Origin: Hylemonella gracilis | GTDB taxonomy: Bacteria; Pseudomonadota; Gammaproteobacteria; Burkholderiales; Burkholderiaceae_C | Direction of reading: 5' to 3' | DNA length: 64,000 nt | NCBI RefSeq assembly: GCF_004328645.1 | Contig: NZ_CP031395.1 | Coordinates: forward strand, 893,501-957,500 | Shown: positions 54,612-63,313 of the stretch, piece by piece | How the letters are laid out: the number at the start of each line of letters is the position of its first letter | How positions within the stretch are numbered: the stretch's first letter is position 1 | Notes under the pieces: model-generated | What the model was told of the DNA's origin: nothing | Seen by the model: the letters and a program-made list of their open reading frames with translations, nothing else | Database searches by the model: none | Translations under genes and position numbers: made by a program

Positions 54612-55592
54612 TCAGTTCGTTGCTTCGAAGCCGGTGGCTTTGATGATGCGCGCCCAGCGTTCCGTTTCGACGTTCATCTTGCGCATGAACTTGTCACCGC
54701 AGACGTCGGGGCTGGCGTCCAAGCCAGAAGCGGCCATGCGGGCTTGGAATTCCGGCGAGGCCAGCACGCGCTGGTGCGCCTGAGTCAGCTTGCTGACGAT
54801 GGCGGGCGGCAGGTTCTTGGGGCCTGACAGGCCGAACCAGACCGTGGTGGTGAGCTGGGGCAGGCCGAGTTCCGCCACGGTGGGTACGTTCGGCAGCTGG
54901 GCCACGCGTTTCTCGCTGGTGACGGCGTAAGCGGTGAGCTTGCCGGCTTTGATGTGCGGGTTGGCCGTGGCGACTTGCACGAAACCCAGCGGCGCCATGT
55001 CCGCCAGCATGTCGTTGATCTGCTGCGGGCTGCTCTTGTATGGGATGTGGGTCATCTCGGTCTTGAGCGCCTCGCTGAGCTGGTAGCCCAGGAAGTGCGC
55101 GGGCGAGCCCAGGGAGTAGGACGAGTAGATGGGCGGTGTCTTCTGGGCCTTGATCCAAGTCGCCAGTTCGCCGTAGTTCTTGGTGCCCAGGCTGGGGTTG
55201 CTGGCCAGCACCAGGGCCGCTTCCACGCCCTGGCAGATCTGCGTGAAATCGCTGGCCTTGTACTGTGCCTTGGGGTTGGCGTTGGGGGTGATGGTCATCA
55301 TGCCGGCGGTGTTGACCAGTAGGGTGTAGCCATCTGCCGGGGCACGCATGATCTGCTGCGCGCCGATCATGCCGCCGGCCGCGGGTGAGTTTTCCACCAC
55401 CAGGGGCTGGCCCAGCAGTTGGCCCAATTGCTCGGCCAGGGCACGGGCATAGACATCGGGCGGGCCGCCGGCCGTGGATGGCGCGATCAGCTTGATGGGC
55501 TTGGTGGGCCAGGCCTGGGCATGGCTGACGTTCTGCGCGAAGGCGAGCGCGCCGAGCAACAGCGGGATGGCCAAGGTCTTGAAATTCTTCAC
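54612..55592 (-). CDS. Bug-type (tripartite tricarboxylate transporter family) solute-binding protein
   Basis: The 326-residue periplasmic receptor has a signal peptide (cleavage likely after SHA or AQA, residue 24-26) and the family opening AWPTKPIKLIAPSTAGGPPDV. It lies 33 bases downstream of the sulfatase gene on the same strand, so both are probably one unit, and it may bind the sulfate ester or the product handled by the sulfatase. No membrane genes of this transporter family are nearby. The ligand is unknown. Confidence 0.9.
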   Translation of the reverse strand: MKNFKTLAIPLLLGALAFAQNVSHAQAWPTKPIKLIAPSTAGGPPDVYARALAEQLGQLLGQPLVVENSPAAGGMIGAQQIMRAPADGYTLLVNTAGMMTITPNANPKAQYKASDFTQICQGVEAALVLASNPSLGTKNYGELATWIKAQKTPPIYSSYSLGSPAHFLGYQLSEALKTEMTHIPYKSSPQQINDMLADMAPLGFVQVATANPHIKAGKLTAYAVTSEKRVAQLPNVPTVAELGLPQLTTTVWFGLSGPKNLPPAIVSKLTQAHQRVLASPEFQARMAASGLDASPDVCGDKFMRKMNVETERWARIIKATGFEATN

Positions 55593-55625
55593 GGTGAGTT
55601 CCTCTTCGGGTTGGGGAAATGGAGG

Positions 55626-56948
55626 TCAGCGCTGGGGCATGTCTTTGTACGAATAGCCCAGGCTGACCGCGGCGTCTTCGGGGATGGCGGGCACGGTGGT
55701 GTTCCAGGTCAACCAATCCTGGCGCATGGCTTCGAGGCGCTCGGGCTGCCGGTGCGCCAGGTTGGCGCGCTCGCGCGCGTCGGCGCGGATGTCGAACAGG
55801 TAGTCGTTGCCGTCTACCTGCAGGTACTTCCAATCCCCACGCCGCAGCGCACGCTGCTTGCGGTGGTTCATGCGCCAGTAGAGCGGGCGCTCGAAGTGGT
55901 GGCCGGGGTCGCGCAGCACCGGCGCCAGCGAGACGCCATCGATCGGGTAGTCCGGGTGGGCCCGGCCACCGCCGAGCTCCAGCAGGGTGGCCGACCAGTC
56001 CATGGTCATGCAGTGCTGCGCGCTCACGCTGCCGGCCGGAATCACGGCCGGCCAGTGCGCGACCCAGGGTACGCGGATGCCACCTTCGGTCAGGTCCATC
56101 TTGCCGCCGACCAGGGGCCAGTTGTCGGAGAAGCGCTCGCCGCCGTTGTCGCTGGTGAAGACGATGAGGGTGTTGTCCAGCAGACCTTGCGCGCGCAGGG
56201 TGGCCACGAGCTGGCCGATGCCCTCGTCCATGTGGTGGATCATGCGGCGGTAGGTCTCGACGTTGCCGCCGTCGAGGTGGAAGAGGTTGCTTGCCACCTC
56301 GGCGGCCAGGTGCGCGTCGTCGCGCGTTTCCCAGGGCCAGTGTGGCGCGGTGTAGTGCAGGCTCAGGAAGAAAGGCTGGCCGTCGCGGGCCCGTGGCGCC
56401 TGGCGCGTCACGTAGTCGGTGGCGCGTCGCGAGAGCAGATCGGTCAGGTAGCCAATTTCATGGTGCTCCTCCTCGCCGAGGAAGAGGTCATGGTCACCCC
56501 GACCCGAGCAATGCGTGAAGTAATCCGCGCCGCCGGCCATGATGCCGTAGAACTCGTCGTAACCCGAACGCAGCGGCCCAAAGGCGGGCGGGTAGCCCAG
56601 GTGCCACTTGCCCACCAATGCGGTGGTGTAACCGGCCTCGCGCAGCAACGAGGGCAGGGTGGGCATGTCCGTGGGCAGGCCCAGTTTGGGATTGCCCTTG
56701 CTCTTGCTGTTGATGGGCTCTTCCATTCCGCCGCGCAGGCGGTACTGGTAGCGCATGGTCATCAGCGCGAAGCGGGTGGGCGAGCATACCGGGGAGTTGG
56801 CGTAGCCCTCGCTCAGGCGCAGCCCGCCGGCGGCCAGGGCGTCGATGTTGGGAGAGACGGGGCCGAAGGCGGCGTCCCGACCGCCGTAGCAGCCCAGGTC
56901 GGCGTAGCCCAGATCGTCCGCGACGATGTAGATCAGATTCGGTTTCAT
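55626..56948 (-). CDS. Sulfatase (formylglycine-dependent, arylsulfatase type)
   Basis: The 440-residue enzyme has D11-D12 near the N-terminus (IVADDLGYADLGC) for the calcium site and CSPTR (55-59), where C55 is turned into formylglycine by a maturase. GKWHLG and TSDNGG match other conserved sulfatase parts. It would hydrolyse a sulfate ester, giving sulfate and an alcohol. No signal peptide is seen, so it works in the cytoplasm. No formylglycine-generating enzyme is encoded nearby. It is paired with a Bug receptor and divergent from a LysR gene. Confidence 0.92.
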   Translation of the reverse strand: MKPNLIYIVADDLGYADLGCYGGRDAAFGPVSPNIDALAAGGLRLSEGYANSPVCSPTRFALMTMRYQYRLRGGMEEPINSKSKGNPKLGLPTDMPTLPSLLREAGYTTALVGKWHLGYPPAFGPLRSGYDEFYGIMAGGADYFTHCSGRGDHDLFLGEEEHHEIGYLTDLLSRRATDYVTRQAPRARDGQPFFLSLHYTAPHWPWETRDDAHLAAEVASNLFHLDGGNVETYRRMIHHMDEGIGQLVATLRAQGLLDNTLIVFTSDNGGERFSDNWPLVGGKMDLTEGGIRVPWVAHWPAVIPAGSVSAQHCMTMDWSATLLELGGGRAHPDYPIDGVSLAPVLRDPGHHFERPLYWRMNHRKQRALRRGDWKYLQVDGNDYLFDIRADARERANLAHRQPERLEAMRQDWLTWNTTVPAIPEDAAVSLGYSYKDMPQR

Positions 56949-57020
56949 GCGCGGGCCAGCTTAGGCAGCATAAAACCATCTGTAAAATTGAAAATCGACC
57001 TTTTGAACTAAAAAAAACCG

Positions 57021-57923
57021 ATGGATCCACGCCATCTGGTCCAACTGGCGACCATCCTCGAAAAGGGTTCGATCACCCAGGCCAGTCGCCATCTGCACCT
57101 GACCCAGCCCACGCTGACGCACAACATGCAGACGCTGGAGATGCAGGCCGGCGGGACTTTGTTCGAGCGCAGCCGCTTCGGTGTGCGCAGCACGCCCCTG
57201 GGCGAAATGCTGGCGCGCGAAGGCCGTGCCATCGCCCGCCGTTTGCAGGATGCAAGCGAGGTCGGCGCGCGCCATCGCGGGGGGCTGAACCGGCAACTGC
57301 GTCTGGGCAGCGGCCCCATCGTCGGGGCGGCCCTGCTGCCGGGTTTGGTGCAGGTGCTGCAGCGGCAATTTCCCGACATGGCCTTGCGCGTGCAGAGCGA
57401 CCGGCCGCACCTGCTGGTCGAGCAACTCATCGACGGTCGGCAGGACCTGGTGATTGCGCCCTCCTGGCTGGACAAACCGCCGCCGGGCATCGAGCGCTGC
57501 CTGATGGTCAAGGACGACCTGGGTGTCTATTGCGGCGCCGCGCACCCCTTGGCCGCGCGCGGGCGGCTGGACCCGGGCGACGCGGACGGCATGCCGTGGA
57601 TCAGCCTGGGCACGGCCTCGCCCTTCGACCAGGCCGTGGGCGAGATGCTGCGCGTCGCTGGCGTGGAGAGTCCGCGCAATGACATTGCCGTGCTGGGCGA
57701 GGCGTTCGTGCTGCTGCGCATCCTGAGCGCGGGCGGGCACCTTTCGGTGCTGCCGCACTACCCCATGCGCTTGCTGCAGGCGCAGTTTCCAGTCACGGAG
57801 CTGAAGCTGTCGGTGCCGTCCCAGCCGCGTCCCATTTACCTTTGGTGCCGCGCGCCCTTGCTGGAAGACCCGCGTTTCCTGGCGATCCGGGACGCCATCC
57901 TGGCCTACGCGGCCTCGCTCTGA
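57021..57923 (+). CDS. LysR family transcriptional regulator
   Basis: The 300-residue protein has a LysR helix-turn-helix (LVQLATILEKGSITQASRHL, TQPTLTHNMQTLE) and an effector domain. It is divergent from the sulfatase gene across 72 bases, so the sulfatase-receptor pair is its likely target. The short AT-rich spacer (CTGTAAAATTGAAAATCGAC region) must hold both promoters. There is no strong ribosome-binding site before its ATG. Confidence 0.9.
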   Translation: MDPRHLVQLATILEKGSITQASRHLHLTQPTLTHNMQTLEMQAGGTLFERSRFGVRSTPLGEMLAREGRAIARRLQDASEVGARHRGGLNRQLRLGSGPIVGAALLPGLVQVLQRQFPDMALRVQSDRPHLLVEQLIDGRQDLVIAPSWLDKPPPGIERCLMVKDDLGVYCGAAHPLAARGRLDPGDADGMPWISLGTASPFDQAVGEMLRVAGVESPRNDIAVLGEAFVLLRILSAGGHLSVLPHYPMRLLQAQFPVTELKLSVPSQPRPIYLWCRAPLLEDPRFLAIRDAILAYAASL

Positions 57924-58062
57924 CGCAGCGCTTGCGCGGCGCAGTGCGCAGGCGGCGCTGCCCTTGGCGCGGTAAGCCCCGTGACAAAGGCCGCCCGCAG
58001 CGGCATCCACCCGGGCCTGCTGCCGGCGGCTCAGCGCATGACGGGACGTGAGCCGGGCGAGT

Positions 58063-58710
58063 TCAGAACAGGCTGGTCACCAGCCACAGCGCGGTGCCCC
58101 ACATCATCAGCGCGACCAGGCCGTCCAGCGCGCGCCAGACCGCGACCGAGTTCAAGCGCCGGCCCAGCCAGAACAGGGTCAGGCCCAGTCCGGCGAACCA
58201 CAGCAGCGAGCCGGTGGCGGCACCCAGGCCGAAAACGGCGCGTCCCGGACCGCCGTCCAGGCCATAGGCCAGGGAGGCCGTGCCGATCAGCACCGCCGTG
58301 TCCAGCCAGGCATGCGGGTTGAGCCAGGAGAAGGCCAGCGCCGCCAGCACGGCCTGACGGCGGGTCATGGCCGGTGGCTGGAGCGCGGCGGCTTGCAGGT
58401 CCACCGCGACCGGGCGCAGGAAGCGCCGCATCGCTTGCCAGCCGTAGACCGCGAGGAAGAGCGCACCCGCACCGATCAAGGCGCCATGCAGCTTGTCGGA
58501 CAGACCGCCGAGCTGCGCCAGGCCCGCCACGCCCAAAGCGATCAGCACCACGTCGGCCAGCACGCAGATGGCGACGGTCAGGGCCAGGTGCTGGCGCTGC
58601 AGGCCCATGCGCAGCACATGGGCGTTCTGCGGGCCGATGGCCATGATGAGCGACAGGCTCAGCACCATGCCGGACAGGAAGGCGGGAGACATAGGCAGGG
58701 CGAAGGACAT
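58063..58710 (-). CDS. LysE/ArgO family amino acid exporter
   Basis: This 215-residue inner-membrane protein has six hydrophobic segments and the LysE/ArgO opening LSLIMAIGPQNAHVLRMGL plus FSWLNPHAWLDT (motifs in part). It exports basic amino acids such as arginine or lysine. ATG 58710 with AGGTG upstream is preferred to the TTG at 58731. The divergent ArgP-like regulator supports an ArgO-type role, as ArgP activates argO/lysE in other bacteria. Confidence 0.92.
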   Translation of the reverse strand: MSFALPMSPAFLSGMVLSLSLIMAIGPQNAHVLRMGLQRQHLALTVAICVLADVVLIALGVAGLAQLGGLSDKLHGALIGAGALFLAVYGWQAMRRFLRPVAVDLQAAALQPPAMTRRQAVLAALAFSWLNPHAWLDTAVLIGTASLAYGLDGGPGRAVFGLGAATGSLLWFAGLGLTLFWLGRRLNSVAVWRALDGLVALMMWGTALWLVTSLF

Positions 58711-58817
58711 GGGGACACCTGGGAAGGACAAACCGGCGTCTGAGGACAGGAAAAAGAAAGGCTCAGGCGCCGCAAGACAATGGCCCGCAGTATGCCCATG
58801 GCCTTTGTTTTGTTTAA

Positions 58818-58835
58818 TACTTTTAATTTAAAGTA
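58818..58835. promoter_or_regulatory. Candidate ArgP-type binding site
   Basis: TACTTT-TAATTT-AAAGTA is a perfect 18-bp dyad in the AT-rich spacer between the divergent exporter and LysR genes. It contains T-N11-A type spacing typical for LysR boxes, at 108 bases from the exporter start and 78 from the regulator start. Confidence 0.5.
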
Positions 58836-58912
58836 GATAAACTAAAAAATTAATTGAGTAAATGCGACGCTCAATCCGTCGCGTTTTCTGTTGCCCTGCC
58901 AGGAGCCCGACC

Positions 58913-59839
58913 ATGCTGGATGCCAAACAACTGGATGCCCTGGCCGCCGTGGTCGAGCACGGCGGCTTTGGTCCCGCCGCGCAGGCCCTGCACCTGACGC
59001 TGGCTGCCATTTCCCTGCGCATCAAGTCGCTGGAGGCCGAGCTCGGCCGGCGCCTGCTGGTGCGGGGCAAAACGGTGCGCGCCACGGCGGCCGGGCAGGC
59101 CCTGCTGGCGCATGTGAAGCAGGTCAGGGCCATGGAAGCCGACTTGCTCGCCACCTTGCAGGGCGCGGGCAGCGTGGACGGCGGCGCCGGCAGCCGCGCC
59201 TGGCAGACCCTGCCGGTGGCCATCAACGCCGATTCGGTGGCGAGCTGGTTTCTGCCTGGGGTCGCGCCGGTCCTGGCGCGCCAACGCCTGTTGCTCGACA
59301 TCATGATCGACGACCAGGACCATACGCACGACGCACTCAAGAGCGGGGATGTGCTGGGCTGTGTCACCACGCTGGCCGCACCGCTGCGTGGCTGCCTCGC
59401 CGAGCCGCTGGGCGTGCTGCGCTACCACGGCGTGGCCGCGCCCGCGCTGGCGCGGGAATGCCGCGATCGTCAGGGCCAGCTTTCCGTCCACCAGTTGCTG
59501 GCGCAGCCGGCCATCATCTTCAACCGCAAGGACGCGCTGCAGGACACTTACCTGGAACAGCATTTCGACCTGCGCCAGCCGCCCTATCCGCGCCACTACG
59601 CGCCCTCGGTGGAAGCCTTCGACACCGCCATCGCCCTGGGCCTGGGCTGGGGCATGGTGCCCGCGCACACGCTGGCGGCCCGGCGTGACAAGGCGGAGGG
59701 CGCCTTCGAGGAGCTGCTGCCCGGCGCGACGGTGGACGTGGCGCTGTACTGGCAGCACTGGGCACGTGAATCACCCTCCGCGCAGATGTTGACGGCGGCC
59801 GTCAAGCAGGCGGCGCGCAAGCTGGATGGAGGGGGGTAA
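58913..59839 (+). CDS. argP: ArgP-type LysR transcriptional regulator
   Basis: The 308-residue protein matches the ArgP/LysG branch of LysR regulators: the start MLDAKQLDALAAVVEHGGFG, then AAQALHLTLAAISLRIKSLE and RLLVRG. ArgP senses arginine and lysine and turns on the exporter gene, which is divergent here. AGGAG is eight bases before the chosen ATG at 58913; the open frame upstream is AT-rich leader. The symbol rests on family and context, not on proof. Confidence 0.87.
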   Translation: MLDAKQLDALAAVVEHGGFGPAAQALHLTLAAISLRIKSLEAELGRRLLVRGKTVRATAAGQALLAHVKQVRAMEADLLATLQGAGSVDGGAGSRAWQTLPVAINADSVASWFLPGVAPVLARQRLLLDIMIDDQDHTHDALKSGDVLGCVTTLAAPLRGCLAEPLGVLRYHGVAAPALARECRDRQGQLSVHQLLAQPAIIFNRKDALQDTYLEQHFDLRQPPYPRHYAPSVEAFDTAIALGLGWGMVPAHTLAARRDKAEGAFEELLPGATVDVALYWQHWARESPSAQMLTAAVKQAARKLDGGG

Positions 59840-60116
59840 AAAGATCCCCGCCGGGCTGGAGGAGAACGGGGAGAGGTGCCGCGGCGGGGTTCAAGGACAG
59901 AAGCGGTCCAGGCCACGCTCGGGGAGAAACGGGCTCCGAACCGCTGCCCAGCATAGGCATTCGGCGTTCCAGCGTAAGAGTCGGCCGATTTTGATTGTGT
60001 GCCCTTTGGCGGCCACGGCGCCGTTCTGCGTCCAAGCGTAAGTTTGGTGTGCGTTGGGCACCGGCATGCCGTGCGCCGTGGGACGCGCAGGGCCCGGTCA
60101 GTAGAATCACCCCCCT
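59840..60116. other. Non-coding spacer between argP and argS
   Basis: This 277-base gap is the longest in the window. It holds one long-loop hairpin (CCCCGCCG at 59846-59853 with CGGCGGGG at 59882-59889) and presumably the argS promoter, but I see no convincing -35/-10 pair, small gene or RNA gene in it. Confidence 0.4.
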
Positions 60117-61802
60117 ATGTTGTCCGTCAAAAACGAGCTGCTCCAGACCCTGTCCATCGTGCTGGAACAGTTGTTGCCCGGCGCGGGCGCCCGCGCGGCG
60201 TTCGAGTCGCCCAAGCTGGCCGAGCACGGCGATCTGGCCACCACCGCCGCCATGCAGATCGCCAAGCCACTCAAGCAGCCGCCCCGCCAGGTTGCCGAGG
60301 AGCTGCGGCGTGCCCTGCTGGCCATGCCCGCCTTTTCCATCTGGGTCGAGGCGGTGGAAATCGCCGGGCCTGGCTTCATCAACATCCGGCTCAAGCCCGC
60401 CGCCAAGCAGGAAATCGTGCGCGAGGTGCTGGGTGCGGGCGAACGCTATGGCCGCCAGACGCCGAATGGCCAGCGCATGATGGTGGAGTTCGTCTCCGCC
60501 AACCCGACCGGGCCGCTGCACGTGGGCCACGGGCGCCAGGCCGCCCTGGGAGACGCCATCTCCAACCTCTACGCCACCCAGGGCTGGGAGGTGTACCGCG
60601 AGTTCTATTACAACGACGCGGGCGTGCAGATCCAGACCCTGGCCGTGAGCGTGCAGGCGCGCGCGCGCGGCCTCAAGCCCGGCGACCCGGGCTGGCCCGA
60701 GAGTGCCTACAACGGCGACTACATCGCCGACATCGCGGCCGACTTCATGGCCGGCAAGACCGTGCAGGCCGACGACCGCAGCTACACGGCCAGCGGCCAG
60801 GTGGACGACCTGGACAGCATGCGCCTGTTCGCCGTGGCCTACCTGCGCCACGAGCAGGACCTGGACCTGCAGGCCTTCAACCTGCGTTTCGACAACTACT
60901 ACCTGGAGTCCAGCCTCTACACCAGCGGCAAGGTGGACACCACGGTCGAGAAACTGCGCGCCGCCGGCAAGACCTACGAGCAGGACGGCGCGCTCTGGCT
61001 GCGCAGCACCGACTACGGCGACGACAAAGACCGCGTCATGCGCAAGGGCGACGGCAGCTACACCTACTTCGTGCCGGACGTGGCCTACCACATCAGCAAG
61101 TGGGAGCGCGGTTTCCAGAAGGTCGTCAACATCCAGGGCACGGACCACCACGGCACCATCGCACGCGTGCGCGCCGGCCTGCAGGCGGCGGGCGTTGGCA
61201 TTCCCCAGGGCTACCCCGACTATGTGCTGCACACCATGGTGCGCGTGGTGCGCGGTGGCGAGGAGGTCAAGATCAGCAAGCGCGCGGGGTCCTACGTGAC
61301 GCTGCGCGACCTGATCGAATGGACCAGCAAGGACGCCGTGCGTTTCTTCCTGCTCAGCCGCAAGCCCGACACGGAGTACACCTTCGATGTCGACCTGGCC
61401 GTGCAGAAGAACAACGACAACCCGGTTTACTACGTGCAGTACGCGCATGCGCGCATCTGTTCCGTGTTGGCGGCCTGGCGCGAGAAGGAGGGCGGCGACC
61501 CGGTGACCCTGCGCGACGCCGACCTGGCCGCACTGGACACGTCGGCCGCGCACACGCTGATGCTCAAGCTCGCCCAGTACCCGGACATGCTGACCGGTGC
61601 CGCGCGCGATTTCGCCCCGCACGATGTGGCTTTTTACCTGCGTGATCTCGCGGCCAGTTACCACAGCTACTATGATGCCGAGCGCATTCTTGTGGAGGAC
61701 GAGGCCGTCAAGCGTGCCCGCCTGGCCCTGGTGGCCGCCACCGCGCAGGTGCTGCGCAACGGCTTGGCCGTGTTGGGCGTGAGCGCTCCCGTGAAGATGT
61801 GA
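60117..61802 (+). CDS. argS: Arginyl-tRNA synthetase
   Basis: The 561-residue class I enzyme charges tRNA-Arg. It shows the ArgRS version of the HIGH motif in [13 protein letters not shown] (128-140) and KISKRAG as the KMSKS-like loop. The N-terminal tRNA-binding Add1 domain (about 1-100) and C-terminal helical anticodon domain ([16 protein letters not shown] region) are complete. It starts a conserved block with the SPOR and dsbA genes downstream. Confidence 0.97.
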   Translation: MLSVKNELLQTLSIVLEQLLPGAGARAAFESPKLAEHGDLATTAAMQIAKPLKQPPRQVAEELRRALLAMPAFSIWVEAVEIAGPGFINIRLKPAAKQEIVREVLGAGERYGRQTPNGQRMMVEFVSANPTGPLHVGHGRQAALGDAISNLYATQGWEVYREFYYNDAGVQIQTLAVSVQARARGLKPGDPGWPESAYNGDYIADIAADFMAGKTVQADDRSYTASGQVDDLDSMRLFAVAYLRHEQDLDLQAFNLRFDNYYLESSLYTSGKVDTTVEKLRAAGKTYEQDGALWLRSTDYGDDKDRVMRKGDGSYTYFVPDVAYHISKWERGFQKVVNIQGTDHHGTIARVRAGLQAAGVGIPQGYPDYVLHTMVRVVRGGEEVKISKRAGSYVTLRDLIEWTSKDAVRFFLLSRKPDTEYTFDVDLAVQKNNDNPVYYVQYAHARICSVLAAWREKEGGDPVTLRDADLAALDTSAAHTLMLKLAQYPDMLTGAARDFAPHDVAFYLRDLAASYHSYYDAERILVEDEAVKRARLALVAATAQVLRNGLAVLGVSAPVKM

Positions 61803-61807
61803 GCGCA

Positions 61808-61835
61808 GGGCGCGACCCTCCCCTGGTTCGCGCCC
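61808..61835 (+). terminator. Hairpin after argS
   Basis: GGGCGCGA (61808-61815) and TCGCGCCC (61828-61835) form an 8-bp stem five bases after the argS stop. Only a short mixed T stretch follows, so it may attenuate rather than stop transcription into the SPOR gene. Confidence 0.45.
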
Positions 61836-61884
61836 GCCCCGTATCTTTCGCTTCATTGAATTTTCTGCAACCCATTCCTGCGAT

Positions 61885-62469
61885 ATGAACAAGCAACGCG
61901 GCAGCACGCTACTCGGTTTCATCATCGGCGTCGTCGTCGGCCTGGCCGTGGCGCTGCTGGTCGCGCTTTACGTGACCAAGACGCCGGTGCCCTTCATGAA
62001 CAAGGGCCAGAACCGCACGCCAGAACAGGATGCGGCCGAGTTGGAGCGCAACAAGGACTGGAAGCCCAACGCGCCCCTGGCGACCAAGACCCGTCCCGCG
62101 CCGCCACCCGCCGAACCCGAGGCGGCTGTGCCCGCGCCCGTGACGGTGCCTGCCGCCAAGTCGGCCGATCCGCTGGGTGATCTGGCGCGCGCCAAGATCA
62201 ACGAGGACAACAAGGCAGCCAACCCCAACATGCTGGCCTACTACATCCAGGTGGGTGCCTATTACAAGCCCGAGGACGCCGAAGCCCAGCGTGCGCGCCT
62301 TTCCCTGACCGGCGTGCAGGCGCGCGTCCTGCGGGCCGAGGATGCCTCCGGTCGGCTGATCTACCGCGTGCGCGTGGGCCCTTACGAGCGCAAGGAAGAC
62401 GCCGATCGCGCCGAAAGCCAGCTCAAGGCTGCGGGTCAGCAGACCGCCCAGGTGCGCGGCCAGCGCTGA
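61885..62469 (+). CDS. SPOR domain-containing membrane protein
   Basis: This 194-residue protein has a short cytoplasmic start, one membrane segment (about residues 10-29), a Pro/Ala-rich periplasmic linker and a C-terminal SPOR domain (about 112-190; YYIQVGAYYKPEDAEAQRAR, then YRVRVGPY). SPOR domains bind denuded glycan strands of septal peptidoglycan, so it is FtsN-like in layout, though whether it is the cell-division FtsN is not clear. The argS-SPOR-dsbA order is common in Burkholderiales. Confidence 0.93.
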   Translation: MNKQRGSTLLGFIIGVVVGLAVALLVALYVTKTPVPFMNKGQNRTPEQDAAELERNKDWKPNAPLATKTRPAPPPAEPEAAVPAPVTVPAAKSADPLGDLARAKINEDNKAANPNMLAYYIQVGAYYKPEDAEAQRARLSLTGVQARVLRAEDASGRLIYRVRVGPYERKEDADRAESQLKAAGQQTAQVRGQR

Positions 62470-62540
62470 GCCCGTCCGGTCGTTTGCCCGCGCGCGACCC
62501 AACCCAGCAAATCAAACCGCGATCAGGAGTCCCGATCACC

Positions 62541-63209
62541 ATGCAACGCCGTGAATTTACCCGTGCCCTGACCGCCGCCGGCCTGGGCAGTGCCGTCGCC
62601 CTGCCGGCCACTTTTCCCCTGAACGCATCGGCGCAGGGCGCAGGCTTCGAAAGTGGTCGCGACTACCTGCCGCTCAAGCAGACCGCGCCCGTGGAAACGC
62701 CGGCAGGCCAGATCGAGGTGGTCGAGTTCTTCTCTTACTACTGCCCGCACTGCAACGCCTTCGAGCCCACATTGGAGGCCTGGAGCCGCCGCCTGCCCAA
62801 GGACGTGGTGCTGCGTCGCGTGCCCGTGGCCTTCGTGGGCCCCCGCCCGGAAACCCGCCAGCGTCTTTTCTATGCGCTGGAAGCCCTGGGCAAGTTGAAT
62901 CAGTTGCATGCCAAGGTGTTCCGCGCCGTGCATGTGGATCGTCAGCGTCTGGAGGATCCCGCCGGCATTGCCGACTGGCTCGCGACCCAGGGCGTGGACA
63001 AGAAGCAGTTCACGGACGCGTACAACTCCTTCAGCGTTGCGGCCAAGGTCGGGCGCGCCAACCAGTTGGTGAGCGCCTACCAAGTGGACGGCGTGCCGGC
63101 GCTGGGCGTGGCGGGCCGCTATTACACCGACGCGTCGCTCACGCGCAGCATGGAGCGCTCGCTCCAGGTCGTCGATTTCCTCGCTGGCGAAGTGAAGAAG
63201 GGTCGCTGA
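62541..63209 (+). CDS. dsbA: Thiol:disulfide interchange protein DsbA/DsbL type
   Basis: The 222-residue periplasmic oxidase has the active site CPHC (C68-C71) in FFSYYCPHCNAFEP, and cis-proline loop VDGVPALG. It introduces disulfide bonds into exported proteins. The N-terminus has RREFTRAL followed by a hydrophobic stretch, which resembles a Tat-type signal more than a plain Sec signal, with cleavage likely after ASA. The ATG at 62541 is preceded by AGGAG. It follows the SPOR gene by 71 bases. Confidence 0.94.
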   Translation: MQRREFTRALTAAGLGSAVALPATFPLNASAQGAGFESGRDYLPLKQTAPVETPAGQIEVVEFFSYYCPHCNAFEPTLEAWSRRLPKDVVLRRVPVAFVGPRPETRQRLFYALEALGKLNQLHAKVFRAVHVDRQRLEDPAGIADWLATQGVDKKQFTDAYNSFSVAAKVGRANQLVSAYQVDGVPALGVAGRYYTDASLTRSMERSLQVVDFLAGEVKKGR

Positions 63210-63313
63210 CGCGGCGTCTGCCCGCGGCGGCAGAAAAAACAAAGGACGTGCAGTGGCTCCGCGCTTTGACGCTTCCTCACGTCCGCCCCAACCCGTGATC
63301 TGACGCACCGCGC

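Noticed and set aside
55419..57011. Plus strand open frame of 530 codons opposite the Bug receptor and sulfatase genes
   Set aside because: Shadow of two recognised minus strand genes; no known motif and Gly/Val/Ala/Arg-heavy composition.
63217..63234. Hairpin TCTGCC/GGCAGA after dsbA as a terminator
   Set aside because: The run following the stem on the + strand is A, not T, so it does not form an intrinsic terminator for dsbA.
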